DNA from: Adenanthera pavonina
Taxonomy: Eukaryota > Streptophyta > Magnoliopsida > Fabales > Fabaceae
DNA: 64,000 nt
Reading direction: 5' to 3'
Assembly: GCA_026686845.1 (NCBI GenBank)
Contig: JAIVEN010000019.1
Coordinates: 30,198,501 to 30,262,500 of the forward strand
In this document: positions 1 through 13,400 of the stretch, piece after piece
Layout of the letters: each line of letters begins with the position of its first letter
Position numbering within the stretch: the stretch's first letter is position 1
Notes under the pieces: generated by a model
What the model was told of the DNA's origin: nothing
Seen by the model: the letters and a program-made list of their open reading frames with translations, nothing else
Database searches by the model: none
Made by a program: the position numbers and the translations under genes

Positions 1-157
1 TTAATTGTAAACGGTATATAAGTAATTTACCATCTTTTCACCTCATTGTGAGGGGCTTCACATAGATTTTTAGAAGTATTCAGCTTCACTTCAATTTAAG
101 TAGTCTAGGTTACCTAATGTGACGTATATTACCTAACTGAGATACAACCAAACATGC
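1..157. repeat. Partial Tourist-like (PIF/Harbinger) MITE at window edge
   Basis: The first ~157 bases resemble the distal half of the MITE at 29752-30208. Both contain a 'TTCAGCTTCACT' stretch, then 'TATTACCT', then an end rich in 'AACCAAA' followed by TAA or TTA. The TAA at 158-160 fits the 3-bp duplication of PIF/Harbinger elements. The other end lies outside the window. The relationship is judged by eye and the copy looks diverged. Confidence 0.45.
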
Positions 158-299
158 TAAGTCAAGTAATGTAATCAGGATCACCTTCTGATCCCTTTGT
201 GAGCGAACCAAACGGTTTGTGAGTGTACCAAATCGACCACAAAACTATAGATGCCCCTTTTGGTTTACTGGAATTGGCACACATGGAAATGGAATCGAA

Positions 300-1245
300 A
301 TCAATCATGTAGTTTGTTTGGTGTGCCATGATTGGACTTCCATGGAAGTCGACTTCTTTCAAAAACCAAAGAATTGAGTTCCATCATTTGGCCTATGGAA
401 CTCGTGTCACTTCCATGGAAGTGATATTTGGTAACCATTTTACCACTCCATATTTATCATATTTCCCTTCTCCATTGAATGACTCTCGTCTTCTCTCCCT
501 TTCGACTTCAACTTCCCTCCACCAACCCACCCATCAATAGTCGTGGTGATGATGTCATTTATAGATGGTGATAGCGATAGCGACAATGATGCCTATCATC
601 CTCTCTCCCCTTTGACTTCAACTTCCTTTCGCCAACACACCAATCAACGGCAGTGATGATGATGTCCTCCATCGACAATGACGACTACACCTCCTATCCT
701 CTATCCCCTTCAAGTTCAACTCCCATCTGCTAATGATTCTCCCATTCTCCTCCCTCTCAAGGTTCAAAGGCATATTTGGCTACGATTTTTGGTCTACAAT
801 CTCTCACAGATTTTTGGGTTTGATAGATTTGGAAATTTCTCTCTTTATACGATGGTTTGTTTCCATCTTCAAGCTCAATTGTTCATGATTTCCTGGTCGT
901 GGGTGCTTGAGGTGATTTCTAGCAATGATGGTTGGTAGCAATAGAGGCAGGTGAAGGTTCACCGTTGATGGCTTTTGAGTGGTTATTGGTCCTAGATTTT
1001 CATCTCTTAGGTTCATTGGAAATGGTGGTTGTGGCTTCCGATGGGTGATGAATGTGCAAAAATGGTGGACTTGGGTATATATATTTTTTTAATTTTAATT
1101 AAAAAGAATATTTTAGTTTTTTAATATTATAAATATAAATATTAAATAAAAATTATATAACATTTTACACCAAATATGCTTTGAAATCTCACTTCCATTT
1201 TGACTCTCACTCGTCTACTTCCACCTAATCACTTCAGTGTAGCAA
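300..1245. repeat. Possible decayed MITE-like element upstream of TOP3A
   Basis: The interval starts near a 'GTTTGTTTGG' motif and ends near 'AGCAAACGAGG', with degenerate inverted similarity between the ends (GGAAGT...GAC on both sides). The interior has repeated 'CTTCAACTTCC' segments and short low-complexity frames that match nothing I recognise. No clear target duplication is visible. It could equally be ordinary intergenic sequence. Confidence 0.25.
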
Positions 1246-1382
1246 ACGAGGTCTCACACGTTTCCCTGCCCAGAAAAAGAAAACATTTTTTTGGGTGGAA
1301 CACTGCACCCAATACCGTTAAATTTTAATTTGAAAACCGTGTCATATAACTTCAAAGCTAAACCCTGAATCCAGAAATTTGG

Positions 1383-1417
1383 GCGGGAAAAATCATTCCT
1401 CATAACCCTTTTCCCGC
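1383..1417 (+). promoter_or_regulatory. Inverted pair of E2F-type sites upstream of TOP3A
   Basis: GCGGGAAA at 1383-1390 and TTTCCCGC at 1410-1417 are exact forms of the E2F/DP core in opposite orientations, with centres 27 bp apart. They lie 69-103 bp before the TOP3A start codon. Such sites drive G1/S expression of plant replication genes, so S-phase regulation of TOP3A is the natural inference. They may overlap the 5'UTR, since the transcription start is not visible. Confidence 0.65.
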
Positions 1418-1422
1418 AAATC

Positions 1423-1464
1423 ATGAACTGCAGAGCTTCGATGTCGAACCCAATGACCCTCTAA
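1423..1464 (+). promoter_or_regulatory. Upstream ORF (13 codons) in the TOP3A leader
   Basis: An ATG at 1423 opens a 13-codon frame ending at TAA 1462-1464, which is 21 bases before the TOP3A ATG at 1486. It contains two further in-frame ATGs (1441 and 1453). If transcription starts upstream of 1423, ribosomes would meet this frame first and would have only a short distance in which to reinitiate. Whether it is transcribed is not known from sequence. Confidence 0.4.
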
Positions 1465-1485
1465 TCCTAGTTCCTAATCGAATCG

Positions 1486-4400
1486 ATGGGCGGGCGCACC
1501 ATCAATGTTCTCAACGTGGCGGAGAAGCCATCGGTAGCCAAGTCTGTCGCCACCATACTATCAAGGAACCAGGGACTGCGAGTAAGGGAGGGTCGTTCCC
1601 GCTATAACAAGATCTTCGAGTTCGACTACGCGATTCGTGGGCAGCCTTGCCACATGCTCTTCACATCCGTCACTGGCCACCTTATGGAACTTGAGTTCGA
1701 AGAGCGTTACCGCAAGTGGCTCTCATGCGACCCAGCTGATCTTTACCATGCTTCTGTCCATAAATTTGTTCCCGAGGTCTTATATATTCACAATTCTGTT
1801 ATTTTTCTTGATACCCCCATTCCTCATATTCTCGTGGCTTTCAGTAATTGTTTCGATTATGATAATTTATTGCAAGTTCGTGTTATTCCTCTCGTTTGTG
1901 GGTATTGAACATATGTTCTCTGCGGTTTCCGTTAATTTAGGACAAAAAGGATATTAAAAGGACCCTGGAGGAGGAAACAAGGAGGTGCCAGTGGCTTGTT
2001 TTGTGGCTTGATTGTGATAGGGAGGGTGAAAACATTGCATTTGAAGTAATAGAAGTCTGCACTGCAGTATATCGCCATCTTACTGTAAAGAGGGCTCGTT
2101 TTTCTGCCTTGATTGACAGGTTATATTGTGTACTGGTTATAGATCATGCTTATTGTAATTGACATTTTTTTAAATAATCTTTTTAAAGTTTCATTGTCAC
2201 AGACATTTTATCTACATGATGACAGGGAATTACATCAAGCTGTGCAGAATCTTGTTGAACCAAATAAGCGGTTTGCTGATGCTGTGGACGCAAGGCAAGT
2301 GAGTTACCTGTTCAAACCCAGATGAGCTGAGCTTATGTTTTATTAGAGTTCAATGATCTTGCCTTTTGATAATCAACTAACATGTTCTATTGGTATTTTC
2401 ATCCGCCATAATCTGCAGTATAAGCTGATTAGTTAATTTTAATGGCATATGTCTTTCTATCCTCACATACTGTGTCTTTATGAAATGATTTCAATAATTT
2501 TTTTCAGGAAATAGATCTTCGTATTGGTGCTTCTTTCACCAGGTTCCAGACAATGTTAATGAAAGATGCTTTCATAATTGAATCTTTTACAGATGATAGA
2601 AACCTTGTCTTGAGTTATGGCCCTTGTCAGGTTTGCAACAGTTGAAAACATGAACATGCAACAAAAGTTTCTGATTTGTATGCTTAAGCAGATATTAATA
2701 CTTTTGAATGTTCATTTTGATTACAGTTTCCTACACTTGGATTTATTGTGGAGCGATACTGGGAGATACAAGCACATGAGCCAGAAGACTTTTGGTCCAT
2801 CAATTGTTCTCATAAATCAGATGAAGGCATTGCTAGTTTCAGTTGGATGTAAGCCATGAAGCTTTTGATGCATTTATAATTCTTGTTGAATTTTTCTAAC
2901 GGCAGGCTTATGTAATCTAAATTAGTTTGGCAGGCGGGGCCATCTGTTTGATTATACTTGTGCAGTTATAATATATGAGATGTGTGTTCAGGAACCAGCT
3001 GCATCTGTGAGTCGTACTTTAAGTTTGTTGTTGTGAATGTGCAGAATCCATAGTATTGTTACATTATAAATATTAATTATTATTTAGGTCACGAAAGTTA
3101 GACAACAGGAGAAGCTGAAGTTTCCTCCACATCCTCTTAATACCATTGAGCTTGAGAAACGTGCTTCACGATACTTCCGGATGAGTTCTGAACAAACAAT
3201 GAAGGTGAGTGAGATGTTGGGAATCCATTTGATCTAGTTCTCTTTGAACTGATGAGTGATGACTGCTTGGACTTGGTAACTAACTTCCACGTGATTTACT
3301 TTCTTTAAACTACTGACTTTGAAGGTACATAGAAGGAAAGAATGGACTTTTAGATGGTGCCAATTACCAAATAAAAAAAAAAACTCAAAAAAAGCTATGC
3401 TCAAACCATAGAAGCAATTTGGATATTCTCTAGTATGTGTTTTAAACTTGTAATTAAGAACTGTGTTCGTGCATATATGCCTCATTAAGCAGGAAGGCCT
3501 TAGTTCACCAGTATTTATAAAGTTTTTCTGCTGGTGCCTTTTCTTATTTGGACAACTATTTGGCTGTATCTGTGACTTTTGAACTTTGATAGCTTTGTTG
3601 AATGAACAAAGCTTTTTGTACAGTTCTTTCAGTGCTTTTGAATTGGTCGATGGATAAGGTGCAACATAGTTCTCCATTTTATTTGATTTATCAGTTATCG
3701 GAGGATAAGTGTTACAAATTAAAGGGCATGTTAAATGATTAATAATAGTGTTTAAAAATTCTCTCTTACCCTTTATGCTTAAGTGAGGAGTTCCCACTTT
3801 AGAATAAATTTAAGAGGATAGAGAGCTGCCACTGTTCATGTTGGTTTGCAAGTGATTAAGCCTTCCCATTCACATCATCTAATTTTTAACTTTTAACCAC
3901 AAATTTCAACATTTTCATTGAATGGCTTTTGATTGTCTGATATTACATGGATGCTTCTCCTGCTTACGCCTTAGTGACTATTTTTAGGTGGCAGAAGAAT
4001 TATACCAAGCTGGTTTCATCAGTTATCCTCGTACAGAAACCGATAGCTTTTCTTCAAGGACTGATTTGCATGTGGGTAACTTTTGTCTCCTATCGAAGCA
4101 TTTATAACTGTTGTAGACTTGTAGTTGTGGATCCAGCTGAGTTTGGACATTAAGATACAGGAAAGGGCTAGAGCTAGTGTTGGATGCATGTAATTATGAA
4201 AGGAACAACTGTTTTTGTATAAAGCTGATACATGTAGATGTGTACTGTGATCTATATAACTTCTACTAATCTGTGTCATGAATATGGGTTTTTTTTTGTT
4301 ATATAAAGTATATTTGCCTAATATAATATATAATTTTCAGTGAAAATTTTAGTTTTCAAGCCTCTATACTTAATTACTGCTTGATAAGGTTCTTATCTGA

Positions 4401-7400
4401 ATTTGTACTCTGTTAACAATATGTTTTACTTAGTTCTTTCATCCTTAAGTATTCTGATATGCTTTTCTCTTTCCAGGTCAAGAGTTTGATTTTTATACTT
4501 TTTTTCTCCTGCTGAACTTAATGCTGCTATATTTCTTTGAACTTTTATTCTTATTTTCACTCATCGGCCTTTTCTTAGTGACTGGCCTTTTTTTCTTGAT
4601 TGTTTCATCTTTAATTGCAGACAATTGTACAAGAACAACAATGGCATCCTGAGTGGGGGTCATATGCACAACGGTTGTTGGATCCTGAGGCATCACTTTG
4701 GAGGAACCCTAGTAGTGGGGGGCATGATGACAAGGCCCATCCACCCATTCACCCCACAAAATTTTCTATTGGAGAATCTGGGTGGAGCCAGGATCATCGT
4801 GTAAAATATTACTTTCTGTTTCCCTTTTAAGTTATGTACCTCACATTTCTCCTGGATATTCACATAATTTCTCTAATTGCTACAGAAAGTATATGAGTTA
4901 GTTGTTCGCCATTTTTTAGCATGTGTCTCACAGCCTGCTGTAGGAGCTGAAACCACTGTTGAACTTGATATAGCTGGTGAATTGTTTTCTGCATCTGGGA
5001 GGGTGGTACTTGCGGTGAGATTTCTGTCATGCTGAATCTAAGCACCCATTAAATTTTTATGATTTTTATCCTATCATGATGTAATGCTGAAACTAAAGTC
5101 TTTCTGTTAAGCCTTTTTTTTTTACCCTGTTAAGATGAAAGTATGTATTTTTCATTTTCTATTTTATCCTCCTTCCTTAATTGTTTTAATAGAGTCACAA
5201 ATGTTCTGATTATTGTTGTTGCTTCTTGATTGGTTTTTGTTGGATCAGAAGAACTACCTGGATGTTTATCGCTTTGAATCTTGGAGTGGATCAATGATTC
5301 CAACTTATACTGTTGGTCAACAGGTTTGCTTTTAAGTTATAACATCATATTATATACAGTATTTTGCAATTAGTTAATCTTAATAAACATTTTAATTTGC
5401 CAATAAATTTAACAGCGCTTATAATTGGAACCTTCTATCTTTATTGGTGTCCCTTTTGAGCATTAATTTGACTGAATGATGCCTATCGCTATGAAATTTG
5501 TGTTGTGTTTTGATTTGGTTATTTCTAAAATGAAATTTGAATGAAGGCTACCAAAGAAAGCGCCATTGTCAAAAAAATATAGTGAAATTGTAGTTAGGCA
5601 TATTTTATTGATAATGGCAGCCATGAATCCAGCACATGAACAGCTTGCTGTTATTCTCAATCCTGGAGGGTGAAGGGATCATGATTTGGGAAAATGAATT
5701 GTGACTCCAATTTTGTTCCATAACTTTTTAAACACTTTTTATAATATTAGTTTTATAATTTTTTAGGTTTCTGGCCCAAAAAAAAGTTAGGTTTGAACTT
5801 GAACCTTGTGTCAGCATTATATGCATAATTGTTGATTGTATTTTTTATTGAAAAGCAAAAATTCATTGGAGAACTATTGGTATTGCAGTTTATTCCAACA
5901 ACATTGACCCTTGATTCAGGAGTGACCAGGCCCCCACCACTTTTGAGTGAAGCTGATCTACTGAGTTGTATGGACAAGGTGAGAATGATATAGAAGTTGG
6001 CACGGACTGGACCTTACTATTAAAATATTTGACAATATATAACAACAATATTAGTCTTATCTCACTAAGTGAGGTTGGTTACATGGATTATGCGACGCCA
6101 ATGGACTCTATCAAATATCATTTTTTTAGAATATATGACAGTTTATTGCCTATAAATAAAATTGTGTTCATTATACTGAAAATTGATTTTCATTGCTTTT
6201 TTTTTTTCCTTTAATACTTTTGAAAAGGAGGGTATTGGTACAGATGCGACAATGCATGATCATATTAAGAAGCTTCTTGATCGGTTCTATGCAACGAAGG
6301 ATGCAAATACTCGTTTCACACCAACTAATCTTGTAAGCTCAAGTTAATTATTGAGACAAGTTGATATATTCTATTATGGTTATTGATCTGCCAGTTGGGA
6401 TTGGTGTCAAGTCATTTGTTGCCTGTGCTTGGTTATCTTTTTTTCCCCCTTAAATAAACATGCAGATAACTAATAGCAGCATTCTAAAAATTAGTCCCCA
6501 AAAAAATGAATTTATCCTGAATCTGTTTTACATTCATAGAAAGTAAAGTCAATACAAAAAAATTTCTCTCTCTGGGGGAAAACATCAAGTAATACTTTCA
6601 CAAGAATCTTTTGTTTAGTTTCTTAGTTATTATGTTTTTAATTCTCAAAAATATAGTTGCATCTTTTGGCACAAGCAATGAAAGCTAGATAATGAATTGT
6701 GGCAATATCTTTTGCCAAGAATCATAAGTTGAATTCCTTTGCAGGGTGAGGCACTTGTTATGGGATATGATGACATGGGGTAAGTAATTTTCTTTATTGT
6801 TAAATTGTTTTATATAATCTCAGGATATTCATGTTTTAATTTAGCAGATGTCATGTTTTCATGGTAAATTCACTGTTAGATGCAATAAATTTTTCAATCA
6901 TGTGGCTGGTATGAGTTGACTTTGTAATACTGTTTGAAACTTGTATAAAATTATGTACGAACTTTTTAGTTAGAAGATTATACAAAAATTTTCGTTTCAA
7001 TACATACTGTGGAACCAAGGTATTTCTTTGTCTTTTTTTGGGTTTTTTTTTTTTTGGGGGGGGGGGGGGGAGAGTCCACTGGGGAGCTATTGAGCATACA
7101 ATACTAGGTAATTCCTCTCCTTCGTGGGTAAAAAGTCTTCAGTGAGATTACACATACTGTGGATCATACAAAGTTTTAGCTTCAATGCATACTGAGGAAC
7201 CCATTTGTTTTTTTTTTCCTGCCCTTTTCCTTTGAATGGCTGAGGGTCATTAGGGCCCATTGGTACTAGGTAATTAATTCTTCACCTTCCTTTAAATAGC
7301 TTATTCTGATGAAGGCGAGATTCAGAGTTAGGTCCTTTCTCACAGCGCCAAGAAACTGTCAGTTGACCCTAGAACCTTCAAATTTACTGAAATTGGGACA

Positions 7401-10400
7401 CAGAAGTCTTTTGTTAATATATGCCATGTTTCTTTCTCATTGTGATGTGTTAAGATTGGGCCTTTCTGGGAGTTTGGAAAGGTACAGTCAGTCAACCATT
7501 AAAAATTCGAATAAGAAAATGTGATCAGTGCTTTCACATTGTTATTATTTCCCACACGTTATTCAGTGCTTAGTTACCCAGAAGCTTTGGCAGGAGAAGG
7601 CTATTTGGTTTATGTCTGAATCTTTATTTTGCTTTCTCTTAAGTCAGCTATTCGGCATGCTCTCCAACTAATAGTTTACTGCACTTGTCTTATTTAGAGA
7701 AAGGGTAATGATATATGGAAAACCTATTTTTCAGTTATAAGCTCTGGAAACCATATCTCAGAGCAGTTATGGAACGTGACATGAAAGAAGTCAGTGAAGG
7801 TAATAAAACCAAAGCTGAAGTTTTGGCAAGTAGCTTGCAGCAGATGAAAGCTTGCTTCCTAGATGTAAGCTGTTATTTGGCTCCTGTTCCTTTGTTAGTT
7901 GTTACCAAGATTTGGTTATTAAGGGAATCTATTGTGTCCTGGGGATACTCTAAAGCATGCATCTATTTTAGCATTGGGATGGCATACATCTAGATGGACA
8001 TTATTTGTATTTTTGTAGCATTTAATTTATAGAGGTGGTTTTCCTGTGACTACAAAAATACATGCAAAGGTGATAAGAGTTACTCGTTATCTCAGTTTTT
8101 GCTTCTGTTTCAAGATATATTTCTATTCCTGTTCTTGTAAATATCTGAATGTCTCCCATTCAGCCTAGCTTATTGCAGCAAAGTGATTTTTTCCACAATA
8201 GACCTCAACGTTTTTGTGGGAGGTATTCTAAGTGACATTCAAATTCTAAATATCTTGTAATCTTTTTCCTTGCAACTTGACTCCGCTATTCACATAAATG
8301 GGATGGCATAGCATCTGCATTTTGGTTTGCATGTAACATGCCTAATTAATTTGTCTTATTACAAAGATTGTTAACTTATTAACTTAAATAGATGATAACC
8401 TGTAAATGTATGCAGGCAAGGTTGAATAAAGTGAAACTTCTAGAAGCCATGGCAATATTTTTTGAGAGGTGATAACCTCATGAACATTCAGTCTCATGAA
8501 CTCTTTTTGCCATCATGTTAATTCATCTTCAACCATGCTTGCAGATCTAATAGATCTGGCAGCAATGAGATGCATGCAGCTGGAGAACTTGTAGTTGTTC
8601 GGCCATGTGGGCTTTGCCGAGAATCAGACATGGTGCTGAAGCAAAATCGAGTATGTATTTCAATTGTTTATTTTCCATATAAGATCAACCATGGAAATGT
8701 TTGCCTAAGTCAGTTTTGCTGCTATGTGATACCAATCTATCCAATTTTATTTATCACTTTGTCCTTCAAACTTCATATTCATCCTTCTTGAGCACTACCA
8801 TGCTCAATGTCAATTGTCACGTGTGTTTTGGCAGTTTTTATAATGGGGGGCAGAATTCATCAGTTTGATGATCTGATTTATTAATATGAATTTTTTTTTA
8901 GCATGACAAAGTTCCATTCTTGTTCATTCCTAATTACTAGTGGTGGATAGCTATGATATTTCAAATGAGTTAATGATAATTTTGTTAAATCTCTGAAGTT
9001 TTTGATTTTTTTTTTTATCCATGTGTTTCATAATTAGTGACCAACATACATTTGAGAATCAGTTAGGCAGTTGGTAGTGAATTATTTTATGGTTTAGTGT
9101 AATAAATCTTGACAACTTTTTGTCTGATTGAAATTGTATGCTACCCTATACCAGGATGGAAATTTTATGGTTGGATGTTTGGGATTCCCACAGGTTGGTG
9201 TTCTTGTTCTTTCAGATCTCTGTGAATTCCTTTATTATAATGAAGTAAAATTCAACTTTTCCACCCTTGTGGTTGCCCGTATGCAATGCTTGTGTTCTTT
9301 TTTGGGTGAATGCAATGCTTGCATTTAACATTCTGTAGCTTGTGAATTTATAGATTGGAGACAATGTTCCTCTAGATGAAGAAATAATCACGGTGAAATG
9401 AAGTGTGATACTTAGAGTTGATACAAAAAAATGTTAAACTGCTAGTGCATGGGTAATATTAAGTAATAAAGTGATGAATAAGAGTATCGTTCCCAATGTG
9501 GATTTGGTATCAACAACCCGGTTGAACATCAATACACACTTTCACTTAATTCAAGCAATCCAAATAATTTAATGGAAATAAAATATAAATAAATTGAAAC
9601 TTACTAATGTGTATGAGACAACCAGAGAAGCAACCTAGATTTATCAATCTATTGCTCGCTATTATTGACAGCCAATTTAGCTTAGGCAATTTCTCTATAT
9701 TTGTTCTTTTATTATTTTGAAGATCTCTAATGTCTATGAGTGTTTTCCGAACCACTCATGCACCTATCCTAAGCCAATTGTTTAATTCCTTATATTAATT
9801 AGTCCATGAGGACAATTATTGATCTACTCCATTAAGATTACATAGGATTCTTAGGTATATTCCTATCTAAGGCATAAATTGAAACAGTGGAATTTAGGGT
9901 TGAGTGATTATTCAGAAGCGCACCTTCTAATGATCGGTGCTTAGTATTTATTAATTTAGGCCAACAGAAAAGATTACAATATAATCTTAGCCTAGGGAAT
10001 TAAGATAGGATATCACTAGCCTATAAAATATCTCTAAATCCTAACATCCATTATAATATCTATATTTGAAATTAACTAACTGATAAACAGTAAAATAGAA
10101 TAAATAATTAACAATACTCCCCCTCAAGCTGGTGAATGAATATTAAGCATTCCCAGCTTGCATCTTAGCTCTTCATACTTGACCCTTGGTATAGCTTTGG
10201 TAAGCACATCAACCACTTGTTTTTGTGTAGATATATGACTCAGATTAATAACTTGAGAATCAATTTTTTCTTTGATGAAGTTTCTGTGAAACTACAATTC
10301 CTGCCTTTGATCTGGCAACTTCCATCCTTAGGAAATATCGAAGCCCTCCCAGAGATTTGATTTCAAATTCTTTGGCCAAAGCTGCATTCAATCTTGCTAT

Positions 10401-13400
10401 TTCTGAGTTGTCACTACCTGTCACTTCTATATCATCAACATATACAATAAGTATTGTTATGAGACCATTGGCTGATCTCTTTGAAAATAATGTATGATTC
10501 TCCTGCTCTTGACACTAACTGTATCCTTTCATAACATTGGCAAATCTATCAAACCATACTCTAGGTGATTGCTTAAGACCATAAAGAGATTTCTTGAGTT
10601 TGCATACCTTGTTAGTGCCAGCATTTACCTCAGGTGGTATTTCCATGTAAACTTCTTCCAAGAGATCTCCGTTCAAGAAAGCATTCTTCACATCAAATTG
10701 GTGTAATGGCCAATCAAGATTTATAGCTATAGACAATAGCACTGATGAACAAGATAAGGTTGAGCGACTAATTGTGCTTGCCTCAGTGTGAAGCACAACA
10801 TCTCCTTTTATTAATCACATAATAACTAATTGAGATCTTCCAGATATGAGGCAATCTGTAAAATCCCTAAGGTATAGGCATATTTGAATTTAAAAATAAC
10901 TAAAATGTAGCAAAGCAAATCAGCTCAATAAAAATAATATTTGACTGGGTCAAATTGTGCAAAGCACGTGGATTACTATCGACATTCCCCCTCAAGCTAG
11001 TGAATAAATGTTGAGCATTCCCAGCTTGCTTCTCAGTTGTTCGAGCTTTACTCTAGGCAAGGCTTTAGTCAATATGTCTGCCACTTGATTATGGGATGAA
11101 ACATATTCCAGGTTGATGACTTCCATATCAATCTTTTCCTTTATAAAGTTCTTGTCAATCTCTATATGTTTTGTTCTGTCATGATGGACTGGATTGTTGA
11201 CAATACTAATAGTTGCCATGTTGTCACAAAACATACTCATAGGATAATGTGGAGGAAGTCTCAATTCTTCAAGTAGTCGTTTCAACCAAATTCCTTCACA
11301 TATACCCAAAACTAAAGCTCGATATTCAGCCTCAGCACTAATCCTGGCAATAACTGACTGTTTTTTACTTCTCCATGTCACAAGATTTCCCCACAAATAG
11401 GTGTAATACCCAGATGTAGATCTTCTGTCCATAACAGATCCAGCCTAATTGGCATCAGTATATACTGTAATACTTTTTTCTTCAGTCTTTTTGAACAATA
11501 CACCATTACCTGGTGTCATCTTCAAGTATTGGAGAATGCTAGATACTCCTTGCATGTGTTCTTCTGTGGGATCATTCATAAATTGACTCATGACACCAAC
11601 CGGGAAGCTTATATCAGGTCGTGTATGAGTGAGATATAAGAGTTTTTCAACTAATCGTTGGAATCTACCTGTATCTACAAGTGAGCTATCTTCCTTGAGG
11701 CATACCTTATAAGTAGTCTCCATAGGAGTATCTGCAGATTTACATCCCAACATACCTGTCTTTTTCAGCAAGTCAAGTGTATATTTTCTTTGGGATACAA
11801 CAATGCCTTTCTTTGATTGAGCAACTTCCATTCCCAAGAAATATTTCAATTCGCCAAGTACCTTGATCTCAAATTCTTGTGCAAGAGCATTTTGCAATTT
11901 TTTCATTTCATAATATCATCTACATAGACTATTAGAATAGTCTTTAAGCCAACAATACATGTATGAAGGAATAAGGTGTGGTCTGCCTGCCCTTGTATGT
12001 ACCCATACCTTTTCATGGCCTTTGCAAATCTGTCAAATCATGCCCTTGGGGACTGTTTGAGCCCATATAGGGATTTTTTGAGTTTGCAAACCTTGTTTAT
12101 GCTTGTCTCATCCTCTATGCCTGGAGGTAGCTCCATGAACACTTTTTCCTCTAAGTCTCTATTGAGATAGGCATTCTTTACATCGAATTGAAGCAATGGT
12201 CAATCTAAATTTGCTGCAAAAGATAACAGCACCTTGATGGAATTTAACTTAGCAACTGGAGCAAAAGTTTCCACGTAGTCAGCACCATAGGTTTGAGTAA
12301 ATCCCTTGGCAACCAGTCGAGCTTTATACCTATTGATGCTTCCATCTGTATTGTATTTAATTGTGAATATCCACTTGCATCCCACAGTTTTCTTCCCCTC
12401 TGGTAAATCAGTAAGAATCCATGTGTCATTCTTTTTAAGTGCATTTAGTTCATCTTGCAGAGCTGCTCTCCACTCTGGATGTGCAAGAGCTTCATTGATG
12501 TGTTTTGGTACTTGTTCTTTTGAAATCTAGCAACAAAACTCCTATGTTGTGAAGATAATCTATCATAAGACGTAAAATTTCCAATAGGATGTAAAGTGCA
12601 GGATCTTACCCATTTCCGTAAGGCAACTGGAAGATCTAGGTCATCAATAGGTTGCTCGGCAGTTTCTGGACAAGGAGTGGGCTCAATCGCATGCATCATT
12701 GAAGCTGGCTCTAGTACTTTTGTCCTTCTAGAATAAGTTTGTAGTTGTTGTCCTGTTCTTGGCATTGATGTATCACCAATTTCTGGTGGCTGTGAAGGTG
12801 TTTGGGGGCTGTTTGGAGCAATTTTATTAAAATTCAGATCTGTCTCAAGAATTTTAGCACTTGTAGGTATGTGTTCAGCATTTACTTCAATCCCAGAATT
12901 GAAGGATTCTAGAGAAACTTCTAAATAATTATTGAATTGCTGAGTCATATTTGTTGTAGTCTCCAGAAGATCCCATTCCTCTCCTCTCTCCCCCTGAATG
13001 GGATAATATGGAGTGTTTTCGAAGAAAGTAACATCCATAAAGGTGTAGAATTTTCGGGTGAGAGGAGAATAGCATTTATACCCCTTCTTTGTACTAGAAT
13101 ACCCCACAAATATGCACTTTAATGCCTGTTTGTCTAGCTTCTCACTCTTGTATAGATGTACAAAGGCAGTGCACCCAAAAATCTTTAAGGGTAAAGAGTC
13201 AAAAATTAGGGTAACACTAGGAAAGACCAGTTGAAGCACAGAAGATGGAGTCTTAAATTTTAGTGTTCGAGATGGCATTCTATTAATAAGATATGTGGCG
13301 ATAAGTATGGCTTCCCCCTAATACTGCTTAGGTGCATTTGAACCAATTAACAATGATCTTGCAACATTTAATAGATGCCTATTATTCCTTTCAGCAACTC

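Noticed and set aside
678..1016. Overlapping small open frames on both strands near the window start
   Set aside because: No domain, no conserved composition, and the region looks like repeat debris.
3234..3797. 187-codon open frame on the minus strand
   Set aside because: It lies wholly in TOP3A intron 7, has no recognisable domain and a composition like AT-rich intron DNA; a chance frame.
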